Shown here one piece after another: positions 41,286 to 49,252 of a stretch of DNA of 64,000 nucleotides. Within the stretch, counting starts at the first letter, position 1, and each line of letters starts with the position of its first letter. The notes beneath the pieces were generated by a model. It made no database searches, was not told where the DNA came from, and saw only the letters and a program-made list of their open reading frames with translations. The stretch covers positions 41,654-105,653 of the forward strand of contig NZ_JAFKHE010000028.1 of NCBI RefSeq assembly GCF_017307495.1. Direction: 5' to 3'. Source of the stretch: Devosia sp. GTDB lineage: Bacteria > Pseudomonadota > Alphaproteobacteria > Rhizobiales > Devosiaceae. The position numbers were made by a program, and so were the translations under genes.

Positions 41286-43091
41286 CTACTCGTCGCCCAT
41301 TTTCAGCGCCTGGATGAACGCCTCCTGCGGGATCTCGACGCTGCCGAACTGGCGCATGCGCTTCTTACCAGCTTTTTGTTTCTCCAGCAGTTTGCGCTTG
41401 CGGGTGGCGTCGCCGCCATAGCACTTGGCGGTCACGTCCTTGCGCATGGCGCGGACGGTTTCGCGGGCGATGATCTTGCCGCCGATGGCGGCCTGGATCG
41501 GGATGACGAACAGGTGCGGGGGGATCAGCTCCTTGAGCTTTTCGCACATCTGGCGGCCGCGCGATTCCGCGGCGTTGCGGTGCACCAGCATGGACAGGGC
41601 GTCGACGGGCTCGGCATTGACGAGGATCGACAGCTTCACCAGGTCGCCGGCGCGGTAGTCGGACAGCTGGTAGTCGAAGCTGGCATAGCCGGCCGAGATC
41701 GACTTGAGCCGGTCGTAGAAGTCGAACACGACCTCGTTGAGCGGCAGGTCGTATTCGACCATGGCGCGGTTGCCGACATAGGTCATGTTGCGCTGGATGC
41801 CGCGCCGGTCCTGGCAGAGCTTCAGGATCGAGCCGAGATATTCGTCCGGGGTGAGGATCGTCGCCTTGATCCAGGGCTCGCGGATTTCCTCGATCTTGAC
41901 CACGTCCGGCATGTCGGCCGGGTTGTGCAGCTGGATCGTCTCGCCGTTGGTGAGCTCGATCTCGTAGACCACGCTCGGCGCGGTGGCGATGAGGTCGAGG
42001 TCGAACTCGCGGGAGAGGCGCTCCTGGATGATCTCGAGGTGCAGCAGGCCCAGAAAGCCGCAGCGGAAGCCGAAGCCCAGCGCGGCCGAGGTTTCCATCT
42101 CGTACGAAAAGCTCGCGTCGTTGAGGCGGAGCTTGCCCATGGCCTCGCGCAGTTCCTCGAAGTCCGAGGCATCGACGGGGAACAGGCCGCAGAACACGAC
42201 GGGCTGGGCCGGGCGGAAGCCGGGCAGCGCGTGCTCGGTGGGCTTCCTATCATCGGTGATGGTGTCGCCGACATTGGTATCGGCCACCTGCTTGATCGAG
42301 GCGGTGAACATGCCGATCTCGCCGGGGCCGAGGCTGTCGACGGTGACCAGCTTGGGCGTGAACACGCCGACGCGGTCGAGCTCGTAGGTGGCGCCGGAGG
42401 CCATCATCCGGATCTTCTGGCCCTTCCGGATGGTGCCGTCGACGACGCGGATGAGGACGACGACGCCGAGATAGGTGTCGTACCAGCTGTCGACGAGCAG
42501 GGCCTTGAGCGGGGCATCGAGCTTGCCCTGCGGCGCGGGCAGGCGGTGCACGATGGCTTCGAGCACGGTGTCGATGCCGATGCCGGTCTTGGCCGAGATC
42601 TCGAGCGCGTCGGAGGCATCGAGCCCGATCACGTCCTCGATCTGCTGCTTGACGCGCGGGATATCGGCGGCGGGGAGGTCGACCTTGTTCAGGACGGGGA
42701 CGATCTCGTGGTTGGCATCGAGCGCGTGGTAGACGTTGGCCAGCGTCTGCGCCTCGACGCCCTGGCTGGCGTCGACGACCAGCAGCGAGCCTTCCACGGC
42801 CGACATCGAGCGGGAAACTTCATAGGCGAAGTCGACGTGGCCGGGCGTGTCGATGAGGTTGAGGATATAGGTCTCGCCGTTCTTCGCCTTGTACGAGAGC
42901 CGGACGGTCTGCGCCTTGATGGTGATGCCGCGCTCGCGCTCGATATCCATCGAGTCGAGCACCTGCTCCTTCATCTCGCGCGCATCGAGCCCGCCGGTCA
43001 GCTGGATCAGCCGGTCGGCAAGCGTGGATTTCCCATGGTCGATGTGGGCGACGATGGAGAAATTGCGAATGTGGTCGAGGGGCACGGACAT
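41286..43091 (-). CDS. lepA: Elongation factor 4 (LepA)
   Basis: A 601-residue translational GTPase: IVAHIDHGKSTLADRLIQLT (G1), DTPGHVDFAYEVSRSM (G3), NKVDLPAAD (G4), then domains II, III and V and the LepA-specific C-terminus (KCYGGDATRKRKLLEKQKAG). It back-translocates or helps ribosomes under stress and in biogenesis. The length and the MSVPLDHIRNFSIVAHIDHG start are normal. It is monocistronic. Confidence 0.98.
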   Translation of the reverse strand: MSVPLDHIRNFSIVAHIDHGKSTLADRLIQLTGGLDAREMKEQVLDSMDIERERGITIKAQTVRLSYKAKNGETYILNLIDTPGHVDFAYEVSRSMSAVEGSLLVVDASQGVEAQTLANVYHALDANHEIVPVLNKVDLPAADIPRVKQQIEDVIGLDASDALEISAKTGIGIDTVLEAIVHRLPAPQGKLDAPLKALLVDSWYDTYLGVVVLIRVVDGTIRKGQKIRMMASGATYELDRVGVFTPKLVTVDSLGPGEIGMFTASIKQVADTNVGDTITDDRKPTEHALPGFRPAQPVVFCGLFPVDASDFEELREAMGKLRLNDASFSYEMETSAALGFGFRCGFLGLLHLEIIQERLSREFDLDLIATAPSVVYEIELTNGETIQLHNPADMPDVVKIEEIREPWIKATILTPDEYLGSILKLCQDRRGIQRNMTYVGNRAMVEYDLPLNEVVFDFYDRLKSISAGYASFDYQLSDYRAGDLVKLSILVNAEPVDALSMLVHRNAAESRGRQMCEKLKELIPPHLFVIPIQAAIGGKIIARETVRAMRKDVTAKCYGGDATRKRKLLEKQKAGKKRMRQFGSVEIPQEAFIQALKMGDE

Positions 43092-43285
43092 GCAGGATTC
43101 CAGATGCGCGCTACGCGCCGCTTGCTGCGCCTGATAGCAGAGGGGCGGGGCGGGGCAAAGATGGTTTATGGGGGGTTAACAGTGCGGGGGACGCAGGGTT
43201 AACGGCACGCCCTTCGCCCGAGACGTGCTATTGGTGGCCAGGGGCCGGGGCGGAAGGGTCCGATCCGGGCAGCATGGGGGACGAC

Positions 43286-43924
43286 ATGGCCGACGGCAGC
43301 GACTACGCAGTGCGTTTCGAAATCGACTATCCCGGCCGGATGGACCGGCTGACCACGCTGCTGCGGCTGATCTGGGCGATCCCGATCCTGATCCTGTTCG
43401 GGCTGATCACCAATACCGGCGGCGGCTATCAATATGTCGACGCGGCCGGCAAGGCGGTGCAGTCGGGCGGCGGCGGCATCACCGCGGGGCTGTTCGTCGC
43501 CACCGTGCTGATGCTGGTGGTCCGGCAGAAATACCCGCGCTGGTGGTTCGATTTCGGCGTCGAGCTGGCGCGCTTCAGTGCGCGGGTGAGCGCCTACCTG
43601 TTCCTGCTCACCGACAAGTATCCGTCGACCACCGAGGCCCAGTCGGTGCACATCGAGGTCGACTATCCCGACGCCATGCAACTGAACCGCTGGCTGCCGC
43701 TGGTGAAATGACTGCTCGCCATCCCGCACTACATCGTGCTGGCGGTCCTGAGCATCCTGGCGGTGCTGGCGACGATCCTCGCCTGGTTCGCGATCCTGTT
43801 CACCGGGAGCTATCCGCGCGGGCTGTTCGATTTCGTCGTCGGCGTGGGGCGCTGGGCGGCGCGCGTCTGGGCCTATGCGTTCCTGCTGGTGACGGACACC
43901 TATCCGCCGTTCAGCCTGCGCTGA
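43286..43924 (+). pseudogene. DUF4389 membrane protein gene interrupted by an in-frame TGA
   Basis: The frame from the ATG at 43286 (GGGGGAC upstream) to the TAG-like end at 43924 is open except for one TGA at 43709-43711. Before it: VRFEIDYPGRMDRLTTLLRL to RWLPLVK; after it: LLAIPHYIVLAVLSILAVLA and GSYPRGLFDFVVGVGRWAAR to DTYPPFSLR. The family expects Trp after VK, so TGG to TGA at codon 142 explains the break. It may be a recent nonsense change, readthrough or a sequencing error. DUF4389 proteins are of unknown function with four or five helices. Confidence 0.8.
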
Positions 43925-44076
43925 GCCCACGGGGGCGCCGGATCACGGGAGCCGGCACGCGGTTTTGAACAGGCGCGCGGTGGCCTGTAAGCAATTGTAA
44001 ACCCTGGCGCTCGCAAGAGTTGGCCGCGGTCTCGTCGCGCGAGCGCCGCGGCTTCGACAGTTGCCAGGGGATGCAC

Positions 44077-44568
44077 ATGCTCAGGATATCCGCCACCATC
44101 GCCCTGCTGCTGGTGGCGACGGCGGCTACGGCAGAGGAATGGCGCTACGAAGGCGGCGCGGTGCCGATCGCCTATGTCGACAACGGCGCCGCGCAGTTCC
44201 AGTTCGCGTGTCGCGGCGGCGACCTGGCCATGGGCTTCTGGGTCCGCTCGCCGAGCAAGGCGGTCGCCGCGGCGGCCGCGATGAACATGGCGATCACGCC
44301 GGACCCCGGCAAGGGAGCCGGCGACCCCGCGGCGAACACGAGTTATGCCCAGGACATGCCGCTCATCCACAGCGACGGCAGCTCGATGATCGTGCGCGGT
44401 CCGGTGGCCCGGCAATGGGCCCGCATCGCGCAGCAGGCGAAGGCGGCGATCCGGGTCGCGTATGTGCACAAGGACGCAGCGGGCAAGCTGCACGTCTTCG
44501 ACGGCAACGAGTTCGGCGCAAAGGGCTCGTCGGGGGCCATACGGCAGGTGCTCGACCGCTGCGGCTGA
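44077..44568 (+). CDS. Secreted hypothetical protein
   Basis: A 163-residue protein with a clear signal peptide (MLRISATIALLLVATAATAE) and a small exported domain (WRYEGGAVPIAYVDNGAAQF, FACRGGDLAMGFWVRSP, a final Cys). The two remaining cysteines could form a disulfide. I do not recognise a family. The ATG at 44077 has AGGGG six bases away; a slightly longer start at 44071 is possible. It precedes the extensin-like gene by 53 bases on the same strand. Confidence 0.7.
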   Translation: MLRISATIALLLVATAATAEEWRYEGGAVPIAYVDNGAAQFQFACRGGDLAMGFWVRSPSKAVAAAAAMNMAITPDPGKGAGDPAANTSYAQDMPLIHSDGSSMIVRGPVARQWARIAQQAKAAIRVAYVHKDAAGKLHVFDGNEFGAKGSSGAIRQVLDRCG

Positions 44569-44621
44569 CGGGGCCCGGTCACTTCGGCGCAACCCGGAAC
44601 GCCCACGCGCGTTGGCAGGCG

Positions 44622-45464
44622 ATGCGGATCGCCCTCGCCACCCTGCTGCTGCTGCTCGCAAGCCTGCCCGCCCAGGCGCAGCAGGCCACCCCTCCCCTGC
44701 CGGAACCGCGACCGAGCGCAACCGGCCTCGCTGGCATCACGCCCGCCCCGCCCGAGCCGCCGATCGTACCGCTGCCGCGCCATCGCCCTGCCGCACCGAC
44801 GGCGCCGGCGGCCGGCGCCGAGCGCCAGGGCGAACGCTACGGACCGCCCACCAATCCCGATGCACGCTCAACGGGGTCGACCGAGCCGCCCGCGCCGACG
44901 CGCATCTACCAGACGGCCTGTCCGGCAGTGCTGCTGGGACGGATCGAGGCCGAGGCGCTGCCGCCGATCCGCGAGAACGGGCAATGCGGCACGCCATCAC
45001 CCCTGTCGGTGACGGGGGTGGTGGCGAATGGACGCATGGTGCCGGTCTCGGGCGGCGTACAGACCGACTGCGGGGTGGCCTCGGCGCTGCCGGGCTGGAT
45101 CGAGTCGATCGACGGCTACCTGCTGGCCCGGGACAATACCCGCATCGCCGAGGTGCTGGTCGGCACGTCCTACATGTGCCGCAACGTCAACAATGCCGGC
45201 GAGGGCAAGCTCAGCTTCCATGCCTTTGCCGATGCGCTCGACGTGGTCGGGTTTCGGCTCGAGGACGGACGCACCGTGACGGTCGAGGCCGGCTGGGCCG
45301 ACGCGCTGTCAGCGGAGGGCCGACTGCTGCGCTTTGCGCATGACTCGGCCTGCGCCCACTTCACCACCGTGCTCGGACCGGAGGCGAATGCGCTGCATCG
45401 CGACCACCTGCATGTCGATCTCGGCTGCCACGGCAAGGCCTGCACGGCGCGGCTGTGCGAGTAG
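44622..45464 (+). CDS. Extensin-like domain secreted protein
   Basis: A 280-residue protein: signal peptide (MRIALATLLLLLASLPAQAQ), a Pro-rich linker to about residue 95, then the extensin-like C-terminal domain with CPAVLLGRIEAEALPPI, CGVASALPGWIESIDGYLLA, YMCRNVNNAGEGKLSFHAFA, DALDVVGFRLEDGRTVTVEA and HRDHLHVDLGCHGKACTARL. Histidine and aspartate in HAFADALD and HRDHLHVD resemble the metal site of DD-peptidase-like folds. A periplasmic peptidoglycan-linked role is likely; the activity is unproven. Confidence 0.87.
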   Translation: MRIALATLLLLLASLPAQAQQATPPLPEPRPSATGLAGITPAPPEPPIVPLPRHRPAAPTAPAAGAERQGERYGPPTNPDARSTGSTEPPAPTRIYQTACPAVLLGRIEAEALPPIRENGQCGTPSPLSVTGVVANGRMVPVSGGVQTDCGVASALPGWIESIDGYLLARDNTRIAEVLVGTSYMCRNVNNAGEGKLSFHAFADALDVVGFRLEDGRTVTVEAGWADALSAEGRLLRFAHDSACAHFTTVLGPEANALHRDHLHVDLGCHGKACTARLCE

Positions 45465-45478
45465 CCGACGGGCCGCGA

Positions 45479-45622
45479 TCAGGCCGCGTCGTCGTCGCGA
45501 CGCGGGTGGTGGATGGGCAGGTCGGCCCAATCGCGCGGCGTGAAGTCCACCGACCAGTCGCGGGTGCGGGGCTTGCCTGCCGAAGGCTCGCGGCGGCGCT
45601 TGAACAGTTCTCTCATCTTCAT
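45479..45622 (-). CDS. Microprotein with ADLPxHHP motif, copy 1 (47 aa)
   Basis: A 47-residue basic protein: MKMRELFKRRREPSAGKPRT, then RDWADLPIHHPRRDDDAA. The ATG at 45622 follows GGGAGAGAGAAG. It shares ADLPxHHP and a trailing Arg/Asp cluster with the second copy 85 bases upstream on the same strand. It superficially recalls DUF1127 proteins (short, basic, ELADLP-like), but the match is not close enough to assign. Too short to judge by length alone; the ribosome binding site and duplication support it. Confidence 0.65.
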   Translation of the reverse strand: MKMRELFKRRREPSAGKPRTRDWSVDFTPRDWADLPIHHPRRDDDAA

Positions 45623-45707
45623 CTTCTCTCTCCCCGTTCGGGGTCAGGGGCGGCGATCTATGCGGCCGTGGCTGAACCGACCATGAACCGCCCGTCAGCC
45701 GATGGCC

Positions 45708-45857
45708 TCAGCCGAGCAGGCAACGATCGCTGGCGGGGTGGTGGACGGGCAGGTCCGCGAGTTCGCGGGCGCTCATGCCGGCGAGCGGGTCCGAAGGCGG
45801 ATCATGGCTCAGCAGCTCGCCCAGCCAGAGACGGACGACCATGAAGATTTTGTGCAT
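45708..45857 (-). CDS. Microprotein with ADLPxHHP motif, copy 2 (49 aa)
   Basis: A 49-residue protein: MHKIFMVVRLWLGELLSHDP, then MSARELADLPVHHPASDRC. The ATG at 45857 follows GAGGAGG by seven bases, the strongest ribosome binding site in the area. The N-terminus is hydrophobic and amphipathic. It is divergent from the LysR gene at 45954, so that regulator could control it; DUF1127-like genes beside LysR regulators are common in Rhizobiales. Confidence 0.72.
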   Translation of the reverse strand: MHKIFMVVRLWLGELLSHDPPSDPLAGMSARELADLPVHHPASDRCLLG

Positions 45858-45953
45858 TTTCGAACCTCCTCTTGAGCAGGATCGCGCCTGATATGAGCGC
45901 AGAGGCTGCGATCGACAATCGACAAGAGTTCGACGCATCTTTAGATTATCTAT

Positions 45954-46898
45954 ATGGCAAACCCCTTCCCCATTCCCCTGAACGCGCTGCGCGCCATCGA
46001 GATCGTGGCCCGTCGCGGCGCCCTGGCGCCGGCGGCCGAGGAGCTGGGGGTCACGCCCGGCGCGGTCAGCCAGCACCTGCGCCGGGCCGAGGAGCGGCTG
46101 GGGATCGAGCTGTTCAAGCGGACCGCACAGGGCCTGAAGCCGACGGCGGCGCTGCGCCAGGTGATGCCGCAGCTGACGGCCGGCTTCAACGCGCTGGCCG
46201 ATGGCATTGCCGGCCTCAAGGGCGGCGACGAGCATGTGCTGACGCTGACCGTGGGCAGCGTCTTCGCCTCGCGCTGGCTGATCTGGCGCATCGCCAAGTT
46301 CAACCACCTGCATCCGGACATCGAGGTGCGGCTCGTGGTCACCGGCACGATGATCGACCTTGCTCATTCCGACATCGATGTCGGCATCCGCTTCGGGCGC
46401 GGCAGCTGGCCGGGCGTGCGCTCCGAGCTGGTAGGCGGATCGCGCTACAGTCCCGTGGTCGCCCCTCCCCTGGCCCGGCGCCTGCGGACCCCGGCCGATC
46501 TCCGGCACCTGCCGCTGATCCGCGACACGGCCTCGATGCTGCCGTGGGAACCGTGGTTCGCCGCGGCCGGGATCGCCCCGATCCCGCTCGGCGGTCCGCG
46601 CTATGACGACCCCACGCTGGCCTTCGACGCGGCGATCTCGGAACAGGGGGCGCTGATGGCGGTCGACCTGATGTCGGCCGATGCGGTGAGCGACGGCCGG
46701 CTGGTGCGGCCGTTCGACATCCACGTCGACAGCGACGTCGGCTACTGGCTGATCGTTGCGGAGGGCCGACGGATGCCGCGCAAGGTGCAGCTGTTCCGCG
46801 ACTGGTTGCGCGCGGAAGTGCCGGACTCCGCCGCGGGCTATGTCGACCAGGCGCGGCGGGGCCACGGTGGTGGGAAGGTGGCGCGCAGCCCCGGATGA
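45954..46898 (+). CDS. LysR family transcriptional regulator (GcvA-like)
   Basis: A 314-residue LysR protein. The HTH is PLNALRAIEIVARRGALAPA to EELGVTPGAVSQHLRRAEER, a GcvA/AmpR-type N-terminus, followed by the effector domain (HSDIDVGIRFGRGSWPGVRS, EQGALMAVDLMSADAVSDGR). It may act on the divergent microprotein genes or elsewhere. The ATG at 45954 is preceded by an A/T-rich TTTAGATTATCTAT stretch, likely its promoter. Confidence 0.9.
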   Translation: MANPFPIPLNALRAIEIVARRGALAPAAEELGVTPGAVSQHLRRAEERLGIELFKRTAQGLKPTAALRQVMPQLTAGFNALADGIAGLKGGDEHVLTLTVGSVFASRWLIWRIAKFNHLHPDIEVRLVVTGTMIDLAHSDIDVGIRFGRGSWPGVRSELVGGSRYSPVVAPPLARRLRTPADLRHLPLIRDTASMLPWEPWFAAAGIAPIPLGGPRYDDPTLAFDAAISEQGALMAVDLMSADAVSDGRLVRPFDIHVDSDVGYWLIVAEGRRMPRKVQLFRDWLRAEVPDSAAGYVDQARRGHGGGKVARSPG

Positions 46899-47028
46899 CG
46901 GGTCCTGTCGCGAGGCTGAACCCCTCGGCCAAGCTCTGCCAAGTCGCTTGCGCTCCTGGCGACGCTACCCTCTCCCCTCAGGGGCGCGGGGTCGCGCACC
47001 GCCCCTCTTGAAGCGACCCGATCCACAG

Positions 47029-47045
47029 TTTAGAAGAGTTCTAAA
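47029..47045 (+). promoter_or_regulatory. Iron control element (ICE), Irr-binding site before mbfA
   Basis: TTTAGAAGAGTTCTAAA is a perfect seven-base inverted repeat with a three-base centre, the ICE motif bound by the rhizobial heme-dependent regulator Irr. It ends 18 bases before the mbfA ATG, where binding would block transcription. Confidence 0.88.
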
Positions 47046-47063
47046 CTGAATGGATAACTGGCC

Positions 47064-48047
47064 ATGCTTGCACGCTTTCTCCAGCCGAACCGGCGCGATT
47101 TCTCCTCTCTCGACGAACGCGAGATCCTGTCGCTGGCGGTGGGGTCCGAGGAAGAGGATGGCGCCATCTACGCGGAACTCGCGGTGCGCCTTGCCGACCG
47201 CTATCCGGCAACGGCGCGCGTCTTCGAGGGCATGGCCGCCGAGGAGGACGGGCATCGGCGCCGCCTGCTCGACCTCTATGTCGAAAAGTTCGGGCCGCGC
47301 CTGGTGCCGATCCGGCGCGAGCACGTGCGCGGCTACATCGCGCGCAAGCCGATCTGGCTGACCCAGGCCATGAGCCTCGAGCAGGTGCGCCAGCTGGCCT
47401 GGGAGATGGAGGAGGGGGCGGCCTCCTTCTACGCCGAGGCGGCACGGCAGGCGACCGATGCCGGGGTGCGCAAGCTGCTCGGCGATCTTGCCGTCGACGA
47501 GCGCAAGCATGCCCACCTGGCCGACCGGCTGGAAACCGAGTCGCTCGGGCCCGAGGAGCGCTCGGCCGAAAAGAGCGAGGAGCACCGCCAGTTCGTGCTG
47601 ACCTACGTGCAGCCGGGGCTGGCCGGCCTGATGGACGGCTCGGTGTCGACGCTGGCCCCGGTGTTCGCGGCGGCCTTCGCCACCGGCGACACCTGGTCGA
47701 CCTTCCTCGTCGGCCTCGCCGCGGCGGTGGGCGCCGGCATTTCCATGGGCTTCACCGAGGCCGCCGCCGATGACGGCAAGCTGACCGGCCGGGGCTCGCC
47801 GATCACGCGCGGTGTGGTCACCGGATTGATGACGACGCTGGGCGGGCTCGGGCACGCCCTGCCCTACCTGATCCCGCATTTCTGGACGGCGACGGGCGCG
47901 GCCGCGGTGGTGGTGGTGATCGAACTGTGGGCCATCGCCTTCATCCAGAACCGCTACATGCAGACCCCGTTCTGGCGTGCGGCGCTGCAGGTCGTGCTGG
48001 GCGGCGCGCTGGTGTTTGCCGCCGGCATCCTGATCGGCAGCGCCTGA
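47064..48047 (+). CDS. mbfA: Membrane-bound ferritin MbfA (erythrin-VIT1 iron exporter)
   Basis: A 327-residue fusion. Residues 10-165 are a ferritin-like (erythrin) di-iron domain with Glu/His ligands visible in GSEEEDGAIYAEL, AAEEDGHRRRLLDLY, WEMEEGAASFYAEA and VDERKHAHLADRLE. Residues about 175-320 are a CCC1/VIT1-type membrane domain (GLAGLMDGSVSTLAPVFAAA, AVGAGISMGFTEAAADDG). MbfA exports iron and protects against iron and hydrogen peroxide stress in Bradyrhizobium and Agrobacterium, under Irr repression. The upstream ICE agrees. Confidence 0.94.
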   Translation: MLARFLQPNRRDFSSLDEREILSLAVGSEEEDGAIYAELAVRLADRYPATARVFEGMAAEEDGHRRRLLDLYVEKFGPRLVPIRREHVRGYIARKPIWLTQAMSLEQVRQLAWEMEEGAASFYAEAARQATDAGVRKLLGDLAVDERKHAHLADRLETESLGPEERSAEKSEEHRQFVLTYVQPGLAGLMDGSVSTLAPVFAAAFATGDTWSTFLVGLAAAVGAGISMGFTEAAADDGKLTGRGSPITRGVVTGLMTTLGGLGHALPYLIPHFWTATGAAAVVVVIELWAIAFIQNRYMQTPFWRAALQVVLGGALVFAAGILIGSA

Positions 48048-48069
48048 CGGTCCTTCCCGGGGTCGCGAA

Positions 48070-48119
48070 AGGCCCCCTCACCCGGCCCTTCGGGCCGACC
48101 TCTCCCCCAGAGGGAGAGG
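48070..48119. repeat. Palindromic repeat, family C, intergenic copy
   Basis: AAGGCCCCCTCACCCGGCCC through GACCTCTCCCCCAGAGGGAG, containing CCGGCCCTTCGGGCCG and CTCTCCCCCAGAGGGAGAG hairpins. It is the intergenic match to the coding copy at 25412-25489. It lies after mbfA. Confidence 0.85.
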
Positions 48120-48268
48120 TGGTGGCGTGGCGTGATCGTGCCGCTGGCAGAGGGCGCGGCGTCACGGCGGGCAAGGGGTCGGCCTTCCCAGGAGGGTCAA
48201 AGCAGGATCACCCCGGATCAACGCGTCCGGTTACTCGAAACAGCCGCGGCTGTCGCTGCGGCGTCGCC

Positions 48269-48406
48269 TCAGTTGGCGACGACGAAGAACACCACCAGCG
48301 TCAGGACGGCGAACAGGACCACCAGGTAGGGCCAGGCCAGCAGGTGCAGTTCCCGCTGCGGCGCGAGCGGATGGTCGAGCGTCTCGTGGCGAATGACGGC
48401 CATCAT
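48269..48406 (-). CDS. Small single-pass membrane protein (45 aa)
   Basis: A 45-residue protein: MMAVIRHETLDHPLAPQREL then a single hydrophobic helix (HLLAWPYLVVLFAVLTLVVF) ending FVVAN. The ATG at 48406 has GGAGG at five to six bases, in ACTGGAGGCC; a second ATG follows directly. The composition and topology support it as a real gene; no family is recognised. It lies between mbfA and paiB, both of unrelated function. Confidence 0.65.
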   Translation of the reverse strand: MMAVIRHETLDHPLAPQRELHLLAWPYLVVLFAVLTLVVFFVVAN

Positions 48407-48466
48407 GGCCTCCAGTCGATTGACCCGAGGCAGCAGGATAGCATCGCGCGCCGTGCGGCTGAAGTG

Positions 48467-49105
48467 TCAGACGCCGCCGCGCGCCTTCACGAGTTCGCGC
48501 ATGGCCGCGGCCTCGGGCGACGCCTCGGCGGCAAGGCCCGCGGCTACGCCAGCCCGATCGGCTTCGACGCGGTTCTGGCTGGCCTTGAACTTGCCCTCGA
48601 GCCCCGAAATCTCGATCTCGATGCCGACGATGCCCTTGAGCTGGCCGGCGATGAACGCATCGGGCGCGTCGGAGACGGCCCAGGGCTGCGGGCGCCCGCC
48701 CTCGTGCCGATCGGTCAGGGCGGCGACATTGGCCAGCAGCCAGCCGGCATCCTCGACCACCCGCGCCGTACCGCGCGCCTGCACCACGGCGTAGTTCCAG
48801 GTCGGGACGACTTTGCCGTCCACGGCCTTCTGCGGGTACCAGCTGGGGGTGATGTAGTGCTCGGCGCCCTGGAACACGACGAGCGCCCCGGGCGCCTCCG
48901 CCAGCGCCTGCCACTGCGCGTTGGCGCGCGACAGGTGGGCGCGCAGCGTGCCGAACCGCCCCTCGCCCGGATAGAGCATGAAGGGGATCGGGTTGGCGAG
49001 GAGGCCGGCCGCGCCACCCGAGATCAGCAGCCCGAGCGGATGGGCGGCGATGAACGCCTGCTGGGTCGCGACGTCGGTCTCGCGGAAGGCGGGGGGCTGG
49101 TACAT
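48467..49105 (-). CDS. PaiB-like FMN-binding negative transcriptional regulator
   Basis: A 212-residue protein with the PaiB family marks MYQPPAFRETD at the start, FIAAHPLGLLISGG, PIPFMLYPGEGRFGTLRAHL and YITPSWYPQK, then a C-terminal basic helix. PaiB proteins have an FMN-binding split-barrel fold and were described as repressors of degradative enzymes and sporulation in Bacillus. Its role here is unknown. The ATG at 49105 matches the family start; the upstream in-frame extension is not similar. Confidence 0.87.
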   Translation of the reverse strand: MYQPPAFRETDVATQQAFIAAHPLGLLISGGAAGLLANPIPFMLYPGEGRFGTLRAHLSRANAQWQALAEAPGALVVFQGAEHYITPSWYPQKAVDGKVVPTWNYAVVQARGTARVVEDAGWLLANVAALTDRHEGGRPQPWAVSDAPDAFIAGQLKGIVGIEIEISGLEGKFKASQNRVEADRAGVAAGLAAEASPEAAAMRELVKARGGV

Positions 49106-49146
49106 GGCGGACCTCGGACAAATCTCGTTTTCGACGACACCACCGG

Positions 49147-49224
49147 CGTCATCCGCCAAAGCGGCGGATCTCCGTCCGGCCACACGCGCCGCAGACAGAG
49201 GTTCCCGCTTTCGCGGGAATGACC
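49147..49224. repeat. Two-armed palindromic repeat, family A, copy 6
   Basis: The left arm GTCATCCGCCAAAGCGGCGG is degenerate, the right arm TTCCCGCTTTCGCGGGAATG is intact, and ATCTCCG and CAGACAGAGG lie between them. It lies between paiB and the GMC oxidoreductase gene, both on the reverse strand. Confidence 0.85.
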
Positions 49225-49252
49225 CGGTGCGTGGGGCAGGCGAGTCGGTACT

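Noticed and set aside
6051..49224. CRISPR array from repeated GCGAAAGC sequences
   Set aside because: The copies are dispersed singly over tens of kilobases, are inverted pairs, and have no regular spacers or cas genes.
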